Shown here: positions 1 to 4,001 of the stretch, one piece after another
Layout of the letters: every line of letters begins with the position of its first letter
Numbering within the stretch: position 1 is the first letter of the stretch
Assembly: GCA_903854805.1 (NCBI GenBank)
Contig: CAINXK010000300.1
Coordinates: 1 to 6,800, forward strand
Source: an uncultured Anaerolineae bacterium
GTDB lineage: Bacteria; Chloroflexota; Anaerolineae; Anaerolineales; Villigracilaceae
Length of the DNA stretch: 6,800 nucleotides
Direction of reading: 5' to 3'
Made by a program: the position numbers and the translations under genes
The notes under the pieces: generated by a model
Database searches by the model: none
The model's input: the letters and a program-made list of their open reading frames with translations, nothing else
Told to the model about the DNA's origin: nothing

Positions 1-2034
1 AAGAGCGACTTCATGGCCGTCATGAGTCACGAGATCCGTACCCCCATGAACGGGGTCCTGGGCATGAGCCATCTGCTGCAGCAAACCGTCTTGACGGACA
101 AACAACGCAATTACCTGGCGAAATTGCAGCTCTCTGGCCTGTCCCTGCTGGGGACGATCAACGAAATCCTGGATTTTTCCAAGATCGAGGCTGGCAAGCT
201 CCAGCTCGAAATCACCCCTTTCGAACTGGATGATGTCCTCACTACACTATCAAGCAACGTGGCTCACCGCGCCTGGGAAAAACACCTCGAACTGGTCTTT
301 GATACCGCACCTGAAATCCCGCGCCTGCTCTTGGGCGACCCCTCCCGGCTCGGCCAGGTCCTGCTCAACCTGCTGGGCAACGCCATCAAATTCACAGAGA
401 CGGGTGATGTTATCTTAAAAATAGCTATGCCCCAGCAGACCGCTGAACAGGTCACGCTCGAATTCTCCGTTCGCGACACCGGCATCGGCATGACCGTAGA
501 AACCCGGTCGCACCTCTTCGAGGCCTTTACCCAGGCCGATAGCTCCACCAGCCGTAAATATGGCGGCAGCGGCCTGGGTTTGACCATCAGCCAGCGCCTG
601 GTGCAAATGATGGATGGGAAGATCAGCGCTGAAAGCCAGCCCGGGATGGGTAGTGTCTTTACCTTTTCAGTGGCATTTGGCCGCCAGGCGCCGCAGCAGT
701 CTGAACCGGTGGCTGGCCTCCTGGCGTTGGGTCTGCGAAAGGTATTGGTTGTGGATGACAACCCCGCTGCTTTTAGCGCGCTGCAAAGCGCGCTGGAATT
801 CCATGCCTGTCAGGTGACGGTGGTTAATTCTGCTCGGATTGCCCTGGAAAAGCTGGTAAAACCGCAAACAGCCTACGATCTTATTTTTGTGGACCACAAC
901 CCGTCCTACGAATTGGATGGGCTGCAGGTCATCCAGCGCATCAGACAGCTTACCCAACGGGCGCACATTCCAACGGTTCTGACGATCAGCGCCGAAGAAT
1001 TTGTGCATCTCGAAGAAAATGTGGGGCTGGATGCCTGCTTGATCAAGCCCTTCACACACGCCCAGCTTTTGGACATCCTTCTGCAAGTAATTGGGCGAAA
1101 GAACCCGAACCTGCCCTTGCCAGGAACCGGGCCTCTATCCGCTGATAAGCTTAACAACCTGCGCGGCGGGCGCATCCTGTTGGTGGAAGACAATGAGATC
1201 AATCAGGCCGTGGCCCTGGATATGCTCCAAAACATGGGCCTTCGGGTTTCGCTGGCGGATAGCGGCGAGAAAGCGCTTGAGATGGTGGCGAGCGAACATT
1301 TCGACGCAGTCTTGATGGATATTCAAATGCCCGGTATGGATGGTTACCAGACCACCGCCCAGATCCGTCGAGATCCGCGTTTCAGCGCCGCCCGCCTTCC
1401 GATCATTGCCATGACCGCCCACGCCCTGGAGGACGACCGTCGCAAATCGCTGGAAGCTGACCTGAACGATTACGTTTCCAAGCCAGTGGATGTGACATAT
1501 CTTGCGAATGTCCTGCTGCGCTGGGTGCACCCTCAGCGTGCGCAGGCACAGCCTGCGGCAGTGGCCATCAGCCAGGATTCTGATGATGCAATCCCCGATT
1601 TATTACGGGATGATGCGCATGCTATCGCGGCACCAGAATATCATCCCGAATCATTTCCGAAGAACCCTGTAGTTTCGGGACGAGATGACCTGCCTGCCTC
1701 GCTAGAATCAATCGATATGTCTGCCGCCTTGGCCCGCCTGGGGAACGACAAAAAGCTCTACCGGAAATTGCTCTTGATGTTCCATGCCGAGCATTCCCGG
1801 GATGTGCATGCTATTCGAGCAGCCTTGCAGGCCGATGACATCGAACTTGCCCAGCGCCTGTCGCATTCGCTCAAAGGACTGGCCGGCACCATCGGCGCCG
1901 ATGACCTGCGCGCGGCTGCAAAGGATTTGGAAACAGTCATATCGAAAGGCGATGCGCTTTTAGTTGATGAACATCTGGCGCACTTGGAACAGAGACTGGT
2001 GCTTGTTATTATTGCCATTGGCAGAATGGTTTAA
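1..2034 (+). CDS. Hybrid sensor histidine kinase with two receivers and HPt (5' partial)
   Basis: The reading frame is open from base 1 to a TAA at 2032-2034 and no start is visible, so the sensory N-terminus lies upstream. Domains in order: HisKA with the HEIRTPMNG motif (phospho-His at 28-30); HATPase_c with N-box Asn at 379-381, DTGIGM (Asp 475-477) and a GGSGLGL lid loop at 562-582; receiver 1 with the acidic pair at 754-759, likely phospho-Asp at 892-894 and Lys at 1045-1047; receiver 2 with EDN near 1186-1194, phospho-Asp in MDIQMPGMDG at 1318-1320 and Lys at 1480-1482; and HPt with SHSLKGLAGT (phospho-His 1864-1866). All the usual phosphorelay residues are present. In the known BarA/TorS-type architecture, phosphate passes His to Asp to His and then to a separate response regulator. 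Receiver 1 is the more divergent, with NPSYELDG where NMPGMDG-like sequence is usual. No partner regulator gene is in the window and the signal is unknown. The family call is secure. Confidence 0.96.
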   Translation, partial: KSDFMAVMSHEIRTPMNGVLGMSHLLQQTVLTDKQRNYLAKLQLSGLSLLGTINEILDFSKIEAGKLQLEITPFELDDVLTTLSSNVAHRAWEKHLELVFDTAPEIPRLLLGDPSRLGQVLLNLLGNAIKFTETGDVILKIAMPQQTAEQVTLEFSVRDTGIGMTVETRSHLFEAFTQADSSTSRKYGGSGLGLTISQRLVQMMDGKISAESQPGMGSVFTFSVAFGRQAPQQSEPVAGLLALGLRKVLVVDDNPAAFSALQSALEFHACQVTVVNSARIALEKLVKPQTAYDLIFVDHNPSYELDGLQVIQRIRQLTQRAHIPTVLTISAEEFVHLEENVGLDACLIKPFTHAQLLDILLQVIGRKNPNLPLPGTGPLSADKLNNLRGGRILLVEDNEINQAVALDMLQNMGLRVSLADSGEKALEMVASEHFDAVLMDIQMPGMDGYQTTAQIRRDPRFSAARLPIIAMTAHALEDDRRKSLEADLNDYVSKPVDVTYLANVLLRWVHPQRAQAQPAAVAISQDSDDAIPDLLRDDAHAIAAPEYHPESFPKNPVVSGRDDLPASLESIDMSAALARLGNDKKLYRKLLLMFHAEHSRDVHAIRAALQADDIELAQRLSHSLKGLAGTIGADDLRAAAKDLETVISKGDALLVDEHLAHLEQRLVLVIIAIGRMV

Positions 2035-2074
2035 CCTATCGCCTGATAAACAATCGCCAATTTGGTTCCGAACC

Positions 2075-2080
2075 AGAAGG
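2075..2080 (+). promoter_or_regulatory. Ribosome binding site for the ORF at 2089
   Basis: AGAAGG lies 8 bases upstream of the ATG at 2089-2091. It decides the start in favour of this ATG over the in-frame TTG at 2062, which has no comparable site. Confidence 0.6.
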
Positions 2081-2088
2081 ATGCGCCA

Positions 2089-2340
2089 ATGAAAAAGCAC
2101 TTCGGCTCGCTCAAAACTGGTGCTCTCCTTGGCGTGATTATCGGGATTGTGTTTGTCGTGGCGGCGTCGCTTACCATTGTGCTTGTTCCTAACAGCATTC
2201 ACCAGCAGGCATTGGCCGAAGCGAAGTGTAAGTGGGATAGATGCTGGACCACCGGTCCAGGCCGGTGCTGGTCAATCGTTTGGCTGAACTGCATGGGGGC
2301 AGTGTCTCGACACCTTCGGCGCAATCAATACCCCCAGTGA
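2089..2340 (+). CDS. Short membrane-anchored ORF, probably a truncated sensor N-terminus
   Basis: This 83-codon reading frame starts at an ATG with an AGAAGG ribosome binding site 8 bases upstream. It begins MKKHFGSLKTG and continues into one strong hydrophobic segment (about residues 11-33, GALLGVIIGIVFVVAASLTI), then IHQQALAEAK. A short basic N-terminus, one membrane span and a helical linker are typical of the first part of membrane sensors such as kinases, chemoreceptors and DUF3365-like sensor proteins. After about residue 50 the frame turns into Cys/Trp/Arg-rich sequence (KCKWDRCWTTG) that does not look like protein under selection, and it ends at a TGA at 2338-2340. Coherent sequence resumes in other frames. 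It follows the hybrid kinase stop by 54 bases. I read it as the surviving start of a broken gene. A genuine 83-residue membrane protein is the alternative. Confidence 0.5.
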   Translation: MKKHFGSLKTGALLGVIIGIVFVVAASLTIVLVPNSIHQQALAEAKCKWDRCWTTGPGRCWSIVWLNCMGAVSRHLRRNQYPQ

Positions 2341-2351
2341 TGCTGGCCTGA
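2241..2351 (+). pseudogene. Fragment resembling the end of a histidine-kinase ATPase domain
   Basis: In the frame one base back from the ORF at 2089, the stretch 2241-2348 reads MLDHRSRPVLVNRLAELHGG, then SVSTPSA, and stops at a TGA at 2349-2351. LVNRLAELHGGSV closely matches the well-known motif that follows the G2 box of HATPase_c domains (typically GLALV.RLVELHGGSV). The expected Gly-rich lid immediately before it is absent and is replaced by MLDHRSRP. No start site precedes it. It overlaps the out-of-frame tail of the ORF at 2089. I interpret it as a sliver of a deleted or degraded kinase gene. The match rests on about 14 residues, so chance similarity cannot be excluded. Confidence 0.4.
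2250..2267. repeat. GC-rich inverted repeat at the frame break
   Basis: CACCGG (2250-2255) and CCGGTG (2262-2267) are perfect 6-base arms around a 6-base loop. The repeat lies just where the reading frame changes from membrane-anchor-like to kinase-like sequence. Such a short hairpin can promote slippage or read errors, and it could also be a chance palindrome. Confidence 0.35.
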
Positions 2352-2632
2352 CCCAGCCCGGTTTCACCGTCTGGCCTGCCCAATCTCCTGGCGCAGGTTC
2401 ATTTAATCTTGGCTCAGGTGGCACTGAAACCTTCATCAGCTCGAACGCCGCTGATGAAGCCACGCATCCGGTAGCTGGTTCTGGTGGTAACTATGCCCCG
2501 AGTTCTGGTTTCGCGCGGATTGATGCCATCGTTGGTGTTGGTGCTTGGACAGTCGTCCCTGGTGGGGCTGGCGCTGCCCAGGATGATGGTTTTACTAGCT
2601 ACAAATTGCAGGTTGGCAATCTCTGGGAGTAG
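2288..2632 (+). pseudogene. C-terminal remnant of a secreted-type Gly/Ser/Ala-rich protein
   Basis: A third frame is open for 114 codons after a TGA at 2285-2287 and ends at a TAG at 2630-2632. From about 2306 it reads LDTFGAINTPSDAGLTQPGF, and it goes on as Gly, Ser, Ala, Thr and Asn-rich sequence with scattered aromatics (FTVW, SSGFARIDAIVGVGAW), closing DDGFTSYKLQVGNLWE. There is almost no Lys or Arg and no membrane span. This composition is common in extracellular or surface beta-rich proteins of bacteria. There is no ATG in this frame and no ribosome binding site, so it looks like the tail of a gene whose front is missing. I do not recognise the family. It is the longest plausible protein reading in the interval. 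Confidence 0.4.
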
Positions 2633-2659
2633 TTTTGCTTTTTATTGCAGGTTAGCCAT
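2605..2659. repeat. Imperfect 16-base direct repeat
   Basis: The 16 bases at 2605-2620 (ATTGCAGGTTGGCAAT) recur at 2644-2659 (ATTGCAGGTTAGCCAT) with 14 of 16 identical. The first copy is inside the secreted-type remnant and the second lies past its stop. This may be a small tandem-type duplication or a recombination scar. Confidence 0.35.
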
Positions 2660-2820
2660 GGATTTTTTAATTGCAGCCCAGCCGATTGTGAAAAATCGAC
2701 CAAAAGCCCTCTATTCTTGGTATCATTGGGTACCTAAAAATGTTTAAATGACATTGCAATAATCCTGATAGGGTTTTTGCCTGGATCAGGACTACAATCC
2801 TTTGAAATGAGAAATGACCT
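2633..2820. other. Gene-free interval before the glycan genes
   Basis: I find no convincing coding frame in these 188 AT-rich bases. They hold the second copy of the 16-base repeat, a weak AT-rich inverted repeat (GATTTTT at 2661-2667 with AAAAATC at 2691-2697, loop 23 bases) and the bulged hairpin at 2763-2791. A TACAAT at 2793-2798 could be a -10 element for the downstream gene, but I see no good -35 at normal spacing. The promoter of the glycan pair most likely lies in this interval. Confidence 0.5.
2763..2791 (+). promoter_or_regulatory. Bulged inverted repeat upstream of the pyruvyl transferase gene
   Basis: TCCTGATAGG (2763-2772) pairs with CCT (2780-2782) and ATCAGGA (2785-2791), giving a ten-pair stem with a two-base bulge and a seven-base loop. 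No T-run follows, so it is a poor intrinsic terminator. It ends 29 bases before the ATG at 2821 and directly abuts a possible -10 (TACAAT, 2793-2798). An operator or a 5'-leader structure is therefore as likely as termination. Confidence 0.35.
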
Positions 2821-3951
2821 ATGAAAATCACATTCCTCGGTACTCATGGACAATTTAATATCGGTGATGAACTCCTTTTGGAGACATTCCTGACCCAGTT
2901 GGGCCCGGAGCACCAATATGCGGTCAATTCATATGACCCGGCCTTTACAGCTGCATACCTGCATAACAAATTTGATATAGAATCTTTTCATACTACCGGC
3001 GAATTGCCGCGTTTTCTGAAACACCTGCTTACCTCCGATATTTTATTCTTTGGAGGCGGCAGTATTATCAAGGAACTATACGCCAGTGTTGGGCGCAATC
3101 GATATTCCACATTGTTGATGATTCTCGCTTCTGTTACTTTTACAAAGCTGGTTGCGCGGAAAAAGGTATTCATGAGTAACATTGGGGTGGGACCGCTGCT
3201 CTCCGCAGGTGGGGAGCGGCTGGCGCGCATGATTCTCAATCAGGTTGATTTTCTCTCAGTGCGTGATGATAAATCACTACGAACCTGCCAGAAATTGGGG
3301 ATAAAACCTGGAAAATTGCGTCGCGTACCAGATGCGGTTTTTGCCAATCCCCCGGCAGTTTTTTTACCCCAGGCGACCCCACCGTTTGCCGCCGGCAGTT
3401 TGCATATTGCACTCAATCTAAATTACGATATCGAGAATCGGGCTGCCTGGGATGGTTTTCTTCAAAACCTGGCGGCCTGTCTGACCCAGCTAAATGCCGG
3501 CACGGCGCTAACCATCCACGCTCTGCCCATGCAAAGTAAATTCAAGGCGAATGATGATCTGTCCGTGTTGAAAGATTTTTCCCGGCTGATCCCTGAAATT
3601 CCATTTATCATTCATGATCCGCAGACAGCCCAGCAAGCGGGAGAAATTATTTCGGGCTGTGACCTGATCCTGGCTGAGCGCTTGCATACCCTGGTGATTT
3701 CATCTATTTTAGGAAAACCGTTTTTCGGGCTGGTTTATGATGTCAAGGTCCAGGAATTGGTTGATTACCTCGGTATGTCTGAACATAGTTTGAATATCAA
3801 CCAGCCATTTTTGGTGGAAACATTGTTTAATGGTATTAAGGGTGTTCTCAGCGAGCGGGAAAAGATCCAACGACATCTCAAAACTCGAAGTGGAGAACTT
3901 CGGGGTGAATTGGATGCCTATTTTTCGGAGATCAGAACGAAAATCCAGTAG
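2821..3951 (+). CDS. Polysaccharide pyruvyl transferase family protein
   Basis: This complete 376-residue cytoplasmic protein has no signal peptide or membrane span. Family hallmarks are NIGDELLL (13-20), FFGGGSII (76-83), SNIGVGPL (119-126), SVRDDKS (146-152), PDAVF (170-174) and the C-terminal block ERLHT, SILGKPFFGLVYDVKV (286-310). These match the CsaB/WcaK-type fold, which transfers pyruvate from phosphoenolpyruvate to make a ketal on a sugar of a cell-wall or exopolysaccharide. Some family members have other roles, so the exact acceptor is open. The length is normal for the family. The ATG at 2821 is preceded only by a weak GAGA at 2809-2812, but the conserved N-terminus (MKITFLGTHGQFNIGDE) supports it. 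The gene ends 50 bases before a large membrane protein gene on the same strand, probably in one transcript. It is intact and visibly more AT-rich than the kinase. Confidence 0.9.
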   Translation: MKITFLGTHGQFNIGDELLLETFLTQLGPEHQYAVNSYDPAFTAAYLHNKFDIESFHTTGELPRFLKHLLTSDILFFGGGSIIKELYASVGRNRYSTLLMILASVTFTKLVARKKVFMSNIGVGPLLSAGGERLARMILNQVDFLSVRDDKSLRTCQKLGIKPGKLRRVPDAVFANPPAVFLPQATPPFAAGSLHIALNLNYDIENRAAWDGFLQNLAACLTQLNAGTALTIHALPMQSKFKANDDLSVLKDFSRLIPEIPFIIHDPQTAQQAGEIISGCDLILAERLHTLVISSILGKPFFGLVYDVKVQELVDYLGMSEHSLNINQPFLVETLFNGIKGVLSEREKIQRHLKTRSGELRGELDAYFSEIRTKIQ

Positions 3952-3961
3952 GACCGACCGG

Positions 3962-3980
3962 TTGGGTCTGTTTTGCCCAA
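3962..3980 (+). other. Small hairpin between the two glycan genes
   Basis: TTGGG (3962-3966) and CCCAA (3976-3980) form a five-pair stem around a nine-base loop, inside the 50-base gap between the two genes. An alternative CCCAA lies at 3993-3997, next to the ribosome binding site, so the two pairings could compete. The stem is short and no T-run follows it, so it does not look like a full terminator. Confidence 0.25.
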
Positions 3981-3988
3981 ACTGCGCC

Positions 3989-3992
3989 GAGG
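3989..3992 (+). promoter_or_regulatory. Ribosome binding site for the membrane protein at 4002
   Basis: GAGG is separated from the ATG at 4002-4004 by nine bases. It fixes the start of the large membrane protein. No other in-frame start codon lies between the end of the upstream gene and this ATG. Confidence 0.6.
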
Positions 3993-4001
3993 CCCAAAAC
4001 C

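Noticed and set aside
264..761. 165-codon minus-strand reading frame inside the kinase
   Set aside because: It is the antisense shadow of the HATPase_c region. The plus frame has clear catalytic motifs, and the minus translation is Ser/Arg/Pro-rich with no family signature.
2250..2267. Insertion sequence or attachment site end
   Set aside because: There is only one short palindrome, with no transposase or integrase fragment, no matching second end and no target-site duplication.
2230..2310. Programmed ribosomal frameshifting joining the three frames
   Set aside because: I see no slippery heptamer at either change of frame, and the protein type changes at each step, so no single functional product would result.
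2661..2697. Intrinsic terminator after the remnant
   Set aside because: The arms are pure A/T-type with a 23-base loop and no GC-rich stem followed by a T-run.
2484..2747. 87-codon plus-strand reading frame
   Set aside because: It overlaps the secreted-type remnant in another frame, has no ribosome binding site and reads as an out-of-frame hydrophobic translation.
2807..2824. Five-codon leader frame (ATG at 2807, TGA overlapping the ATG at 2821)
   Set aside because: It has no ribosome binding site of its own, and it is short enough to occur by chance in AT-rich sequence.
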